NCBI GenBank assembly: GCA_017404335.1
Contig: JAFRCN010000004.1
Span: 1-64,000 of the forward strand
DNA from: Candidatus Saccharimonadota bacterium
GTDB lineage: Bacteria; Patescibacteriota; Saccharimonadia; Saccharimonadales; Saccharimonadaceae
Length of the DNA stretch: 64,000 nucleotides
Direction of reading: 5' to 3'
Shown here: in pieces, positions 24,043 through 33,365 of the stretch
Numbering within the stretch: position 1 is the stretch's first letter
Layout: every line of letters begins with the position of its first letter
Made by a program: the position numbers and the translations under genes
Notes under the pieces: model-generated
The model's database searches: none
The model's input: only the letters and a program-made list of their open reading frames with translations
What the model was told of the DNA's origin: nothing

Positions 24043-27000
24043 ATGGATGACGGGCTGAGAGAACATGATCCGTATCGGGGAATGAGGAGCGCGGAAGATG
24101 AGACGCGGCCGGATTTTTTACGAAATCCGAGGGGGGTAGCGAGCGGAGAACAGGGGTCGGGAGAGAATGGGAGCGCGTCGAAAGCTGCCGTAAAAAATGA
24201 CCGGGCGGCGCAGGATTTAGCATCGGCGGAAGAGGGGGCTTCGGGGGTGACGCCGAAAAATATTGCGGATAGTGTTAGCGGAACGCGAGAAAACGAAGAG
24301 GAGGCGGGGGGATTTTATTCGGGTTCAGGAAAAGAAAAAAAACAAAAGTTAGGTCGAAGCGGCGGGATAGGTTTTAAAGGATTTCTTAAGAAACGCGCGC
24401 CGATTCTAGCGATTTTTATAACAATTTGCGGAATCGGGGGAGCGATGTTTGGGGCGCAGTCGCTATTGCCGTTTGCAATAAGTGAGCTTTTGATCGAGAA
24501 GTTCAATTCGATTGGGGTTTCGGCGACGATCGTTAGTGATGAGATGTTTGATTTGCAATTAAACCAAGGGATTCGGCAGGGTGCGCCGGATCCATCGAAT
24601 AAGGATACGCTATTCGGGCTATCGGAATACCAGGTTCAGCAGTTTAAGATAAACGGAATTGATGCGTACAATATTGAGGCGGGTGAAAGTAAGGGGGCGG
24701 TGATGCTATATAAGAAAAACGGTAGAACGGCGACGATACCAGTAGTTGGAAGTACGATGCTCGGAGTGGCGTCGGCTAAGGAAATAAAAGACGGTGTTGT
24801 AAAGGCTTCGGGAATTGATTTTGCGAGTATTAAAGATCCAGTCGGAGTAAAGGATGCGCTAGACGATAAAGATTTTTATGTGCCTTATACGTCGGCGAGT
24901 AAAGTTTGGCGGAATGGGACGAGTAGTTGGTTTGATAAGATTATGAAGAATGTGACGGAAGCTAAGCTAGGTATTACGCGGTCGAGATGGGCGAATTTTG
25001 TTGCAAGAAAAATTACGGATATTGATGCGGATTTTAAGGAAAAATTTAATAAAACGGCAGCGGGGACCAAAAAGGTTGATGACAATGGGGGGATAGTTCG
25101 GGGAGAAAAGCAGGATGTTGAAAAAGAAGTTGTTGATGCAGAGACTGGAGAGACAAAACGAATAACTGATAGTGAATATGTGGATGTTGATTCAAATAAG
25201 GATAAAATAAGTGGTGATAGTTTGCCTGATTCTGGAAGCGCAAAACTTTCTGATTCGACTGGGATGGAAAGGGTTAAGGATGTTTTGAATAGTAAGGCTG
25301 TACGTGCGGCTCAAGCGGCGGGAAATACTGTTTGTGCGTTGGCGGATGCGGCGGTGGTAATTTATACCACTGTGCAGGCTTACCAGGGGTTGCAGTTTTT
25401 GAACCTCGTAACTGGATTCTTGGAATCCGTAGATAGAGTAAAGGCTGGAGATGGGGATACGAGCCCAGTGATGGAATATACTGCAAATCTAACTACGGCT
25501 ACGAGTACTGTTGATGGAAAAGGAAAAACGTTGGCCGACTCAAACGAAAAAGCTGTGAAGCGCACGGCGATTGCGTCGGCTGGGATGAGTTGGCTTTTTG
25601 GTAATACGAAAATAAACTCCGATGACCCGAGCGTAAAAAATACCAATTTTGAATCAGTAATGTCGAAATTGACTGGAATAACTAGCGATTATAGTACTTT
25701 TTCAAAAATATTGGAAGGGTGTGGCTATTTTCGGATTGCGAGTTCGGTGGTTGATCTAACTGTTGATATGATAATGTTGGTCGGAACGCTCGGGGCGGGA
25801 AATGTAGTGGGCTTTTTCGTAAAGAAAATATTTGGGGCGGCGATTGCGATCGGAGTGGGAGTGGTAGTTAGTGCAATACTCAGCGAAACGATCCACGGAA
25901 TTGCAAAATTAATAATGAAAAATGCGGCGACGGAGTGGTTCGGGGAAGATTTAGGAAATGCAATGATTTCGGGAGCGGGTAGGTATCTCGGAGGAAACGG
26001 GACGAGCGGTGGGCAAGGGCCGGGGACAAAAGAGTCTGTAGTGGCGTATCTCGTGGCCCAACAAGGAGTTATAGCGAAAGAAGCGGAATATCAGCGAGCA
26101 ATCCGCAGTCCATTTGATGCTACTTCGCAGTATACATTCCTAGGGAGTTTAGTGTATTCGCTAATGCCGTTGGCGTTTTCTGGAGGAGGGATAATGTCAT
26201 TTTTGAAGGATGCGGCCAGTACGACTTCTAATTCGATCGTTGCAATGTTGCCGACGGTAAATGCGATTGAGACGAATAATGATTTGAGTTCGGTTGGAGA
26301 GTGTAATATCTTGGACGGAGCGGGGATTGTTGGGGATGCGTATTGTAACCCTTATATTATTACCGACGTGAATACGTCGAACTTGATCGCAACGGATGTG
26401 TATAACGCCGTAGCTCGCGGATTTGGAGGCGAGGTTGCAAGTGCGGGACGCTCATATGTCGGAAGTGGTAATATTGACGACAATGGGCAAATTGTAGATA
26501 ATTCTAGCTTATCGAAATATGTAACATATTGTGGGCAAAGGACTTCGCAGTATAATCTGTATGATGCATCGATTGCGGGGAGGATTACCGGAAGTTCTTC
26601 TAGGAGTAAGATTTTGGATTATCTGCCAGGGGCAAGTGAGGTTATTTCTATAATGGATAATACGGCGATTGTAGACAATATAGATTGGATTAACGGAATG
26701 GAATGTGTTGTTGGCGGTACCCATTGGAGTGAAAATAAATACTATCAGCGCTACACTGAGAACGAGCGCCTGCTTGAGGGGATGAATCCAAATTACACTT
26801 CGCCGGTGACGGCTTACCTTGAGGATTACTATAAGGAAAATCCGCTTGATACGTCGTTCGAGGGGACTTTGGCGAGGTTTTCGGGACAGACGAAGGAGGA
26901 CGTTGAGTTGGCGCTTGATTTGATTGAATATTACGATTATATTGAAAATTACAATCCTGAGACGCGGTATGCGTTTGTTGAAAAAGAAGAGCCGGAGCCG

Positions 27001-27108
27001 ATTTATTATGAGAGTGATACGAGATTTGCGGTAATTTCGGACGCGCTAGCATTAACTCCATTGAGAATAGTTTATGCGGATCTTCGCGGGAGGTATTATA
27101 CGGTTTAA
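24043..27108 (+). CDS. Large membrane protein of the secretion block
   Basis: 1,021 residues. A long hydrophilic N-terminus (about 1-105) with many Glu, Gly and Ser precedes a first membrane helix (about 119-143). A mid-chain hydrophobic region with two or three helices (about 560-620, VVDLTVDMIMLVGTLG and AIAIGVGVVVSAI) and another near residue 705 follow, then an exterior C-terminus with scattered cysteines. I recognise no enzyme motif. Its position between the VirB6-like gene and the next VirB2-like fusion suggests a structural part of the same apparatus. Confidence 0.75.
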   Translation: MDDGLREHDPYRGMRSAEDETRPDFLRNPRGVASGEQGSGENGSASKAAVKNDRAAQDLASAEEGASGVTPKNIADSVSGTRENEEEAGGFYSGSGKEKKQKLGRSGGIGFKGFLKKRAPILAIFITICGIGGAMFGAQSLLPFAISELLIEKFNSIGVSATIVSDEMFDLQLNQGIRQGAPDPSNKDTLFGLSEYQVQQFKINGIDAYNIEAGESKGAVMLYKKNGRTATIPVVGSTMLGVASAKEIKDGVVKASGIDFASIKDPVGVKDALDDKDFYVPYTSASKVWRNGTSSWFDKIMKNVTEAKLGITRSRWANFVARKITDIDADFKEKFNKTAAGTKKVDDNGGIVRGEKQDVEKEVVDAETGETKRITDSEYVDVDSNKDKISGDSLPDSGSAKLSDSTGMERVKDVLNSKAVRAAQAAGNTVCALADAAVVIYTTVQAYQGLQFLNLVTGFLESVDRVKAGDGDTSPVMEYTANLTTATSTVDGKGKTLADSNEKAVKRTAIASAGMSWLFGNTKINSDDPSVKNTNFESVMSKLTGITSDYSTFSKILEGCGYFRIASSVVDLTVDMIMLVGTLGAGNVVGFFVKKIFGAAIAIGVGVVVSAILSETIHGIAKLIMKNAATEWFGEDLGNAMISGAGRYLGGNGTSGGQGPGTKESVVAYLVAQQGVIAKEAEYQRAIRSPFDATSQYTFLGSLVYSLMPLAFSGGGIMSFLKDAASTTSNSIVAMLPTVNAIETNNDLSSVGECNILDGAGIVGDAYCNPYIITDVNTSNLIATDVYNAVARGFGGEVASAGRSYVGSGNIDDNGQIVDNSSLSKYVTYCGQRTSQYNLYDASIAGRITGSSSRSKILDYLPGASEVISIMDNTAIVDNIDWINGMECVVGGTHWSENKYYQRYTENERLLEGMNPNYTSPVTAYLEDYYKENPLDTSFEGTLARFSGQTKEDVELALDLIEYYDYIENYNPETRYAFVEKEEPEPIYYESDTRFAVISDALALTPLRIVYADLRGRYYTV

Positions 27109-27110
27109 TG

Positions 27111-27119
27111 TGGTATTAT
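27111..27119 (+). promoter_or_regulatory. Leaderless promoter of the 27127 gene
   Basis: TGG-TATTAT ends seven bases before the ATG at 27127; a second TATAAT abuts the ATG itself. Confidence 0.6.
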
Positions 27120-27126
27120 ATATAAT

Positions 27127-28140
27127 ATGGAGACGATTTTAACAGGATTAAGGATTTTCGGGGCAGGTAATTGTATTGATACGGTTTTTTGGGGGCAGGT
27201 GTGCGATTCTTGTAACGGGAGCGCAATACTTAAAATTATGTCGTTTGTGATAGAGCTTTTGGGATATGGAATTGGTATTGTCGGAATAATTGCGATTACG
27301 GTGGTCGGGACACAGTACTTAACCGCAAGTGGTTCGCCAGAAAAAGCGATGAAAGCGCGGATGCGATTTGTGAATATGGCGATTGGGCTCGTCGTTTACG
27401 TTGCGATTTTTGGGATTTTCAACTTCTTAATGCCGATGGGGAAGCTCGGGATGTCGGTACTTGTCGCAAGTGAGGAAGTTTGTCCGGAAAAGACGGCGAC
27501 TACAATTCAAGTTGATTATCCGATAGATGAGGAGCTTTATGCACGTGGGACGACGCCGAGTGCAGGGAGTACTCAGCTTTCGGTGACGGCGGCAGATAAA
27601 CCGATTACGCCGCTAAATGCAGACTCGACAGACATAGGATGTGACCCAAGAACGAAATTTTCGCGAATAGCGACCGACGCATATTACCGCGGTAAGAAAC
27701 ATTCGATTAATCTTTGTAAAGTGGCTGAGATAAGCGGTCAGAACGAGGTGAACTCGCGGGTGTCGGGAGCATTTGCGGCATTGGCGAAGGCTCGCGTGGA
27801 TACTGGTTCTGGTAAATTGAGGAGCTCAGGCACATATCGAACTATGGCTAAACAACAAGAGCTATATAGTCGATATGGAAGTAAGCGGGCGGCGAGACCG
27901 GGTTATTCGAATCATCAGATGGGATACGCGATTGATTTTGCGATAAGCGCGGATTCTCAGCCTAAGTTTTCAACTTGTAATTCGACGAGTAGGTTTACGA
28001 CTTCAACTGATCCGTTCGGGAGCGGAAAAAACAGGTGGTTTTATTCTAGTTTGTCGAAATGGTTTTGTGATTATTCGGCAAACTTCGGACTTTACCGTAA
28101 TGTACATAACGAGCCATGGCATATGGATCCAGATCATTAA
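27127..28140 (+). CDS. VirB2-like module fused to M15 D,D-carboxypeptidase
   Basis: 337 residues. The N-terminus repeats the VirB2-like plan: NCIDTVFWGQVCDSCNG (15-31), helices about 38-64 and 83-103, then the FLMPMGK segment. The C-terminal half is a VanY/M15B peptidase: SGTYRT, the zinc motif SNHQMGYAID (H263, D270) and EPWHMD (H322). Such enzymes cut D-Ala-D-Ala ends of peptidoglycan stem peptides. Membrane-anchored with the enzyme outside, it could trim its own wall or that of a host cell. A ribosome site for the next gene overlaps its end. Confidence 0.9.
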   Translation: METILTGLRIFGAGNCIDTVFWGQVCDSCNGSAILKIMSFVIELLGYGIGIVGIIAITVVGTQYLTASGSPEKAMKARMRFVNMAIGLVVYVAIFGIFNFLMPMGKLGMSVLVASEEVCPEKTATTIQVDYPIDEELYARGTTPSAGSTQLSVTAADKPITPLNADSTDIGCDPRTKFSRIATDAYYRGKKHSINLCKVAEISGQNEVNSRVSGAFAALAKARVDTGSGKLRSSGTYRTMAKQQELYSRYGSKRAARPGYSNHQMGYAIDFAISADSQPKFSTCNSTSRFTTSTDPFGSGKNRWFYSSLSKWFCDYSANFGLYRNVHNEPWHMDPDH

Positions 28141-28148
28141 GGAGGGAG

Positions 28149-29069
28149 ATGGAAAAGGATAAAGAAAAAATAAAAAAACAGAGAATCAGGGCATTGGTGA
28201 TAGGTGGGATGGTTGGACTAGTTTTAGTACTGACTGGAATATTGTTGTTTTTAATTTTTAACGATAAAAACGGGGATGAGGCAACAAAAATTGATGAAAC
28301 GCTATTTGCGCGGGAAGAGACGAAGGTTGCGATTTTTGTCGCGCCAATGAGTGCGGAAGTAAAAATTGATGGGGAAGCTTATCAGAACGGAGTTTATAGG
28401 ATTGAGCCGGGAATGCATACGGTACAAATTACAGCGACGGGGTATAATCCGAGAGTTTATAACTTTGAAGTGAAATCGGATCGAGTAACGCTTCTATATG
28501 ATTATTTGGAGAAAGTTACAGGAGATTTAGACGAAAAAGAAATTGACGTTTTGAGATATCTTTCGAACGATGACGACACTAACTGGAAAATTACAGAGTA
28601 TATGTTGAGTTTGCCAGACGAATATATTTTTGCGTCGGAATCTAGTACTCCGGTTAGAGATTTTGGCAAAATACGCGAAAAATATGGTGATAAGATAAGT
28701 GAGCATTCTTATCGGGTGATTAGAGAAACATTGAATGCATATTTTTATTTTGCACGCAGTGGGACAAAAAATGTAAGATTCGTTGACGATAGCTTCCAAG
28801 AAATAGAGTTTACGGAAGGGGATTATTTGACAAAAACTGAGTTTAGGGTTTCGGCAGATGGGCGTGAAGAATATCGTGTAAGGTTGGAGGTTACACAATC
28901 ACAAGCAGAGCCGGAAAGAGCCTATGAAGTTTGGCGGGTGACAGTTTTGACTAAGGCAGGTACAGCGCTTTTTCAATATGATGGGTGTTTTACGTTTGAT
29001 GAGTCGGAGGGCGATACGGATGTAGATATGGACGATTTATTAAATGAAGATGGAATGATTTGGGGGTAA
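28149..29069 (+). CDS. PEGA-domain membrane-anchored protein
   Basis: 306 residues. A Lys/Glu-rich tail, one membrane helix (about 16-40), then a PEGA-like beta domain (IFVAPMSAEVKIDGEAY...RIEPGMHTVQITATGYNP) and a longer exterior domain of unknown type. A GGAGGGAG site just before the ATG at 28149 decides the start over 28116. It follows the carboxypeptidase fusion by eight bases and is probably in its operon. The similarly built protein at 32161 is a likely paralog. PEGA domains are usually extracytoplasmic. Confidence 0.8.
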   Translation: MEKDKEKIKKQRIRALVIGGMVGLVLVLTGILLFLIFNDKNGDEATKIDETLFAREETKVAIFVAPMSAEVKIDGEAYQNGVYRIEPGMHTVQITATGYNPRVYNFEVKSDRVTLLYDYLEKVTGDLDEKEIDVLRYLSNDDDTNWKITEYMLSLPDEYIFASESSTPVRDFGKIREKYGDKISEHSYRVIRETLNAYFYFARSGTKNVRFVDDSFQEIEFTEGDYLTKTEFRVSADGREEYRVRLEVTQSQAEPERAYEVWRVTVLTKAGTALFQYDGCFTFDESEGDTDVDMDDLLNEDGMIWG

Positions 29070-29080
29070 AACTTACTTTG

Positions 29081-29089
29081 TGATAAAAT
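29081..29089 (+). promoter_or_regulatory. Leaderless promoter of the wall hydrolase gene
   Basis: TGA-TAAAAT ends six bases before the ATG at 29096. Confidence 0.7.
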
Positions 29090-29095
29090 AATAGT

Positions 29096-31645
29096 ATGAG
29101 GAAAAAGCTCGTCTTTGTTTTGTTAATGGTAGTAGCGGGCTTTTTGCCGACTAGTATGACTTCGGCGTTGACGACGACGGAACTCTATAATAATGCGGCA
29201 AACAATATTTTCTTTTACGTAAAGGGCGACGACGCTTGTAATCCTTCGACGCTCGCGGAATATGTTGCAACGGTAACGGGAGATCAGATTACTTGGATTG
29301 GTGATGCGTATTCAGTTTTTGCGAGGCTGATTATAGAAACAAAATACCCTGGGGTGAGTATATTTGCGGAAAATGGGCGTAATTTTTCGGTAGCTGGAGG
29401 GACGGAGTCGGGAATTGATGTTGCAAAACGTTTGGCGGGGGGTGGGGCGCTTAGAAAATATGTAGTATTTATGCTTGGAACGAATGGCGGAGACAACAAA
29501 AGCGAAGAAGAAGTAAAGACTATGATTTCGGATTTAATATCGGCGGTTGGAGAGGATAGGATGATTGTACTAATGACGCCATATACAAGAACGAGAAAAT
29601 ATGAAAACTTTGGTAAGGTAGTTAAGGAAATTGCAAAGAGCAACGAGAAGGTTTTGGTAGCGGATTGGGCGGCAGCGGCAAAAGATAAAATTGATGATTA
29701 TTTTGAGGAAGATAAGGATTCTATGACCGAGAAGGGTCTAAATGCGTTAGTTGCGGTAGTTGCGGCGACTTTAGACAAATATACTGAGTCAAAAAAGAAA
29801 AATGCCACTTCGACGGTCGGAGCGAGTTTGACGGGTTCGGTAAATGTGACGACTTCTTCTGGTACTGACCAAAACGCTCTCACCATTGCGCAGTGGTTGC
29901 GTGGTGCTGGGTATGATGGCGATGCGATAGCCGCGATTCTTGGTAATCTCCAGGGTGAGTCTAGCATCATCCCGAATAAACTAGAGGGAGGGAAATTAGT
30001 AACTGACCCGAATTGGAAGATTAAAAATTGGGAAAAGTATGGTAAGAAAGGCTTTGGGATTGCACAGTGGACTACTTCGGGCCGTCAAAACAAGCTTCAA
30101 GCTTTTGCCGATCTAAAGGCTTTGCCAATTATTAGCCTAGAAGCACAGGGTGGGTATTTAATTGAAGAACTTAAGATCTCAAATTATAAGTCTAGAGTGG
30201 AAGACATAAATGGAAAGGGGATAGCTTATGCGACATATATGTTTTGGCGCTATTTTGAAACTCCGGGAGCATCGTTTTGGACAACGCATAACGGAACTTA
30301 TTACAACAGTTGTGCTCCAACTGGTTTGGATAGCGGAAGCTGTCCACTTTCTGAAAGCAGGACTCCTGCGGCATATAAGTCTTACACGAAACGGTTGGGT
30401 TACGCAAAACATTTTTTGGAATTGATTGAGCAAAATGGGATTGCGCAGGGGTCTGGGATAACTTGGGACGGGAGCAGTAGCTCGTCGGGCTCAAATGGTG
30501 CGGTTTGTTCAACGAATTTACAAGGAGGAAAGAGCTTAGCCCAATTAGCGGTAGATATGGCCTGGCCAAATCAGGCAGATGGCACTTGTTTGGATGAAAA
30601 CGGAGGGGTTCACGATTTTAAGAATGAGAAAAGTTCTTGTAAATCTGGTATAAAAGCAAAGAATAAGGAAGTTGTTCAATCGGTTTATGGTGCAGGAGCT
30701 AATCTGCTATCTAAAATGCAGGATTGTTCTCACTTTGTCTATGCTGCTATACAGTATTCTGGTTTGGATAAGAATTGGAAGGACGGTTCGACACCAGCTT
30801 GGGAATATGCGCAGGGTAAAGGAAAAAGTCTTTGGACGGAGATTGAGAATAAAGGAAATACCAGTAATTTGATGCCGGGAGATGTCTTCATTTATCCACA
30901 TATTGGGGACCACTACGGACACGTCATGATCTATGTGGGAGAGTATGGTGGAAAATATGGTGATATGGCTGGAGCTTCGGCTCCTGATACTGTTGCGAGA
31001 GTGCACAATGCATATTTTACGCATACTGATACAGGGGCAGGAAGTAACTTTAAGATTTTTAGGTATAGTGGTTCATCGGTAGAAGGTTCAAGTACACCGG
31101 CAGGAAATTGTAACTATAATAGCGTCAATGCTGAGGGATGCACAATTTATAGTCAATCAGATAGTCCTTGGGGAAGTACGTCTTATGGTACCGGTAGTAG
31201 TTGTTCAAAATATAGTAGCGCCGGGTGTGCACCGACGGTTTACGCGATGGTGATAGCAAATTTGACAGGTAATAGTAGCATAACTCCTAAGACTATTGGA
31301 GATAAGGCTGTAAGTATCGGCGCGCGAAGCTGTGGTGGAGGGACCAATGGGTCAAAAATTGTTGGAGTCGTGAAAGATTACGGACTAAACTATGAAAAAA
31401 TATCATTTAGTGAAAATTCAATTAACCAGGCATTATCACAAGGAAAAATAGTAGTTCTTAGCGCGAGTGGCAGCCCTCCGTTTAGTAGTAATGGACATTT
31501 TGTTGCAGTTCGAGGTAAGACGTCATCAGGAAAATGGTTGTTATTCAACAACCGGAGTGGCTCCAAGAAGGAATATACTCCGAGCGCATTTATTAACGCC
31601 GCTGGCGGAAAGGCAAATTCGGGACCATATGCGATTTGGAAATAA
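29096..31645 (+). CDS. Secreted multidomain cell-wall hydrolase
   Basis: 849 residues with a signal peptide (about 1-25). Four modules follow in order. About 40-230 resembles an SGNH-type esterase (VFMLGTNGGDN). About 265-450 is a phage-tail-lysozyme/VirB1-like glycan hydrolase (IAAILGNLQGESSI, GFGIAQWT). About 520-665 is an NlpC/P60-like or CHAP-like amidase (QDCSHFVYAA, PGDVFIYP, YGHVMIYVG). About 685-849 resembles a C39-like cysteine peptidase (YSQSDSPWGS, SAGCAPTVYAMV, GHFVAVRG). One chain could therefore attack sugar, peptide and ester bonds of a wall. The lysozyme module is typical of type IV secretion loci. Domain assignments come from motifs and need profile confirmation. Its end overlaps the next gene by 17 bases. 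Confidence 0.85.
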   Translation: MRKKLVFVLLMVVAGFLPTSMTSALTTTELYNNAANNIFFYVKGDDACNPSTLAEYVATVTGDQITWIGDAYSVFARLIIETKYPGVSIFAENGRNFSVAGGTESGIDVAKRLAGGGALRKYVVFMLGTNGGDNKSEEEVKTMISDLISAVGEDRMIVLMTPYTRTRKYENFGKVVKEIAKSNEKVLVADWAAAAKDKIDDYFEEDKDSMTEKGLNALVAVVAATLDKYTESKKKNATSTVGASLTGSVNVTTSSGTDQNALTIAQWLRGAGYDGDAIAAILGNLQGESSIIPNKLEGGKLVTDPNWKIKNWEKYGKKGFGIAQWTTSGRQNKLQAFADLKALPIISLEAQGGYLIEELKISNYKSRVEDINGKGIAYATYMFWRYFETPGASFWTTHNGTYYNSCAPTGLDSGSCPLSESRTPAAYKSYTKRLGYAKHFLELIEQNGIAQGSGITWDGSSSSSGSNGAVCSTNLQGGKSLAQLAVDMAWPNQADGTCLDENGGVHDFKNEKSSCKSGIKAKNKEVVQSVYGAGANLLSKMQDCSHFVYAAIQYSGLDKNWKDGSTPAWEYAQGKGKSLWTEIENKGNTSNLMPGDVFIYPHIGDHYGHVMIYVGEYGGKYGDMAGASAPDTVARVHNAYFTHTDTGAGSNFKIFRYSGSSVEGSSTPAGNCNYNSVNAEGCTIYSQSDSPWGSTSYGTGSSCSKYSSAGCAPTVYAMVIANLTGNSSITPKTIGDKAVSIGARSCGGGTNGSKIVGVVKDYGLNYEKISFSENSINQALSQGKIVVLSASGSPPFSSNGHFVAVRGKTSSGKWLLFNNRSGSKKEYTPSAFINAAGGKANSGPYAIWK

Positions 31646-32168
31646 AATATATTATGTCATTATTGGTGCGGGAATAGTCACATTGATTTTGGGGGGGACG
31701 CTGATTTCTCTTTTACTAAGGGGGGATGCTGAAGTGGTTCGAGATATTGTTGCGCCAACGGAAGAGTTCGTTTATGATACCGATGAAGAATATGGCGAAC
31801 CATTGCAGTTTTCGTCCAGTTTAGAGGCGGCTTTCGATGATTTTTATATAAGCTCATATCACGAGATTCTTTATAGAATTTCGGCATTCTTCGCAATTAA
31901 TTATCCGGAGCATACGAGTTTTTCTATGGTGAAAGATTCATATAAAAAGACAGAAAATGACGCAAAAACAAAGATTAGTATGGGGATGGTTTCTAACCTG
32001 GGGGCAGTAGTTTGGTTAGAACTGGACGAGACGAATTATACTAGTAGTGAAACAAAATTAAGGTTAAGTAATGATGCTAGAGAGGTAATCTATGAAGCTA
32101 CTATAAAGTGGAGCGAAATGGAAAAAATAGATGGGGGTGGCGAACCCTTAGAGGAGGAAAATGTATAA
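31629..32168 (+). CDS. Small single-helix membrane protein
   Basis: 179 residues: a very short tail, one membrane helix (about 6-30) and an acidic exterior domain without obvious cysteines. The start at 31629 falls inside the end of the wall-hydrolase gene; the open frame extends farther upstream but only in that gene's shadow. It in turn overlaps the next gene by eight bases, so the three are co-translated. No family is recognised; by position it could be a partner of the hydrolase. Confidence 0.7.
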   Translation: MRFGNKIYYVIIGAGIVTLILGGTLISLLLRGDAEVVRDIVAPTEEFVYDTDEEYGEPLQFSSSLEAAFDDFYISSYHEILYRISAFFAINYPEHTSFSMVKDSYKKTENDAKTKISMGMVSNLGAVVWLELDETNYTSSETKLRLSNDAREVIYEATIKWSEMEKIDGGGEPLEEENV

Positions 32169-33162
32169 CGAGAATTATAATACGCGAAATACCGAATTTC
32201 GAGAAAGACTTCGAGCGTTTCTGGAGCCGACTTCGACGCGGATTATTTTGGTAATTATTTTTGTGATTTTGTTTTTGATTTTGCCGATTGCACTCGGAGT
32301 TTATAATTCGCGATTTTCGGCTTCGGTTAAGCTGACTGTGGCGCCGTCGGATGCAAAAATTAGGATTGGTGAGAGTACGGCGCGGCCGGGAGACACAGTG
32401 CGATTGGAGCCGGGTGATTATACGGTGATTATTACGAGAACAGGTTTTTTTCCCTATGCGGAGCAAATCAGTTTGGAAAATGGTGATGAGAAGTTGGTTT
32501 TGGCGGCACTAGAATCAAGCGATGAGTCGACGGCGAATTGGTATTATGAACATCCAGAGGATGATTCGATCGCTACTGGAGTGATTTCCGAACAGGTAAC
32601 TCAATCGGCGGAGGAATACACAAAGAAATACCCAATTACTTCGGTTTTGCCGATTTTTGAGGATTTTTATCGAATAGATTATGGTCTTTGTCAAGCGACG
32701 GACGATGAATTTTGTATTTTTATTACGGCGCTGGCGGGTGCACGGTCGACGGCGGCGAATCGATTGATGGGGCTTTCGGGCTACGATCCGGCAGAATATC
32801 ATATTGAATATCAGCAATACGTTAATCCGTTCGGCTCGGTTTTGGCTTCTCCAAATGGGGGTGGAGTATCGATTTCGGATTTAACGGGAGCGAGAGCGGT
32901 TTTGGAAAGCCTAATTTCACCGTATAATGCTGAAGGATATAATTTTACAGTAGAGAGTATTGAAGTGGCAAACGAAAAATATCCCAGTTATGTGATAGGA
33001 AAGATTATCCATCATATTTCGGATGGAAGCATAAATACTTACAAAGTGATTTTACAATTTCAAGAAGAAGGATGGAAAATCGTCGCGGCACCGAGGTTGG
33101 TCTATTCTTATTTAGATTATCCGAATTTGCCAAGAGAGGTGGTTTTTAGGGCTAACCATTGA
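32161..33162 (+). CDS. PEGA-domain membrane-anchored protein
   Basis: 333 residues. One membrane helix (about 28-52) is followed by a PEGA-like domain (KLTVAPSDAKIRIGES...RLEPGDYTVIITRTGFFPY) and a C-terminal exterior domain with two close cysteines (CQATDDEFC). The plan matches the protein at 28149. An AGGAGG-type site lies immediately upstream, within the end of the preceding gene. Confidence 0.8.
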   Translation: MYNENYNTRNTEFRERLRAFLEPTSTRIILVIIFVILFLILPIALGVYNSRFSASVKLTVAPSDAKIRIGESTARPGDTVRLEPGDYTVIITRTGFFPYAEQISLENGDEKLVLAALESSDESTANWYYEHPEDDSIATGVISEQVTQSAEEYTKKYPITSVLPIFEDFYRIDYGLCQATDDEFCIFITALAGARSTAANRLMGLSGYDPAEYHIEYQQYVNPFGSVLASPNGGGVSISDLTGARAVLESLISPYNAEGYNFTVESIEVANEKYPSYVIGKIIHHISDGSINTYKVILQFQEEGWKIVAAPRLVYSYLDYPNLPREVVFRANH

Positions 33163-33187
33163 CTTTTTTAGCGAAGTGTGCTATAAT
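33159..33187 (+). promoter_or_regulatory. Consensus promoter of the 33366 gene
   Basis: TTGACT (33159-33164) and TATAAT (33182-33187) with a 17-base spacer, beginning inside the preceding stop codon region. Confidence 0.85.
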
Positions 33188-33193
33188 TAAAGC

Positions 33194-33365
33194 ATAATCT
33201 TGTAAATATTATATAATAATTGCGAGGTTGGAGATTTAACAATCGATTCATCTCAGGTTTTTAAACCTGAGTGCTATCTTGTATCTTTCAACTCCCCCGT
33301 ACACCGGGGGCGAAGGCCTCCGGAAAACTGCACAATTTCGACAGATTTATAAGGAGGTCTTAGGT
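33194..33365 (+). promoter_or_regulatory. Long structured 5' leader
   Basis: About 170 transcribed bases without a gene. Two clear hairpins are seen: CTCAGGTTT/AAACCTGAG (33252-33271, 9 bp) and CCCCCG/CGGGGG near 33295-33311 (6 bp). The leader ends in a strong AAGGAGGT ribosome site (33351-33358) seven bases before the ATG. Most other genes in the window are leaderless, so this leader stands out and may regulate translation or stability. I do not recognise a known riboswitch. Confidence 0.6.
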
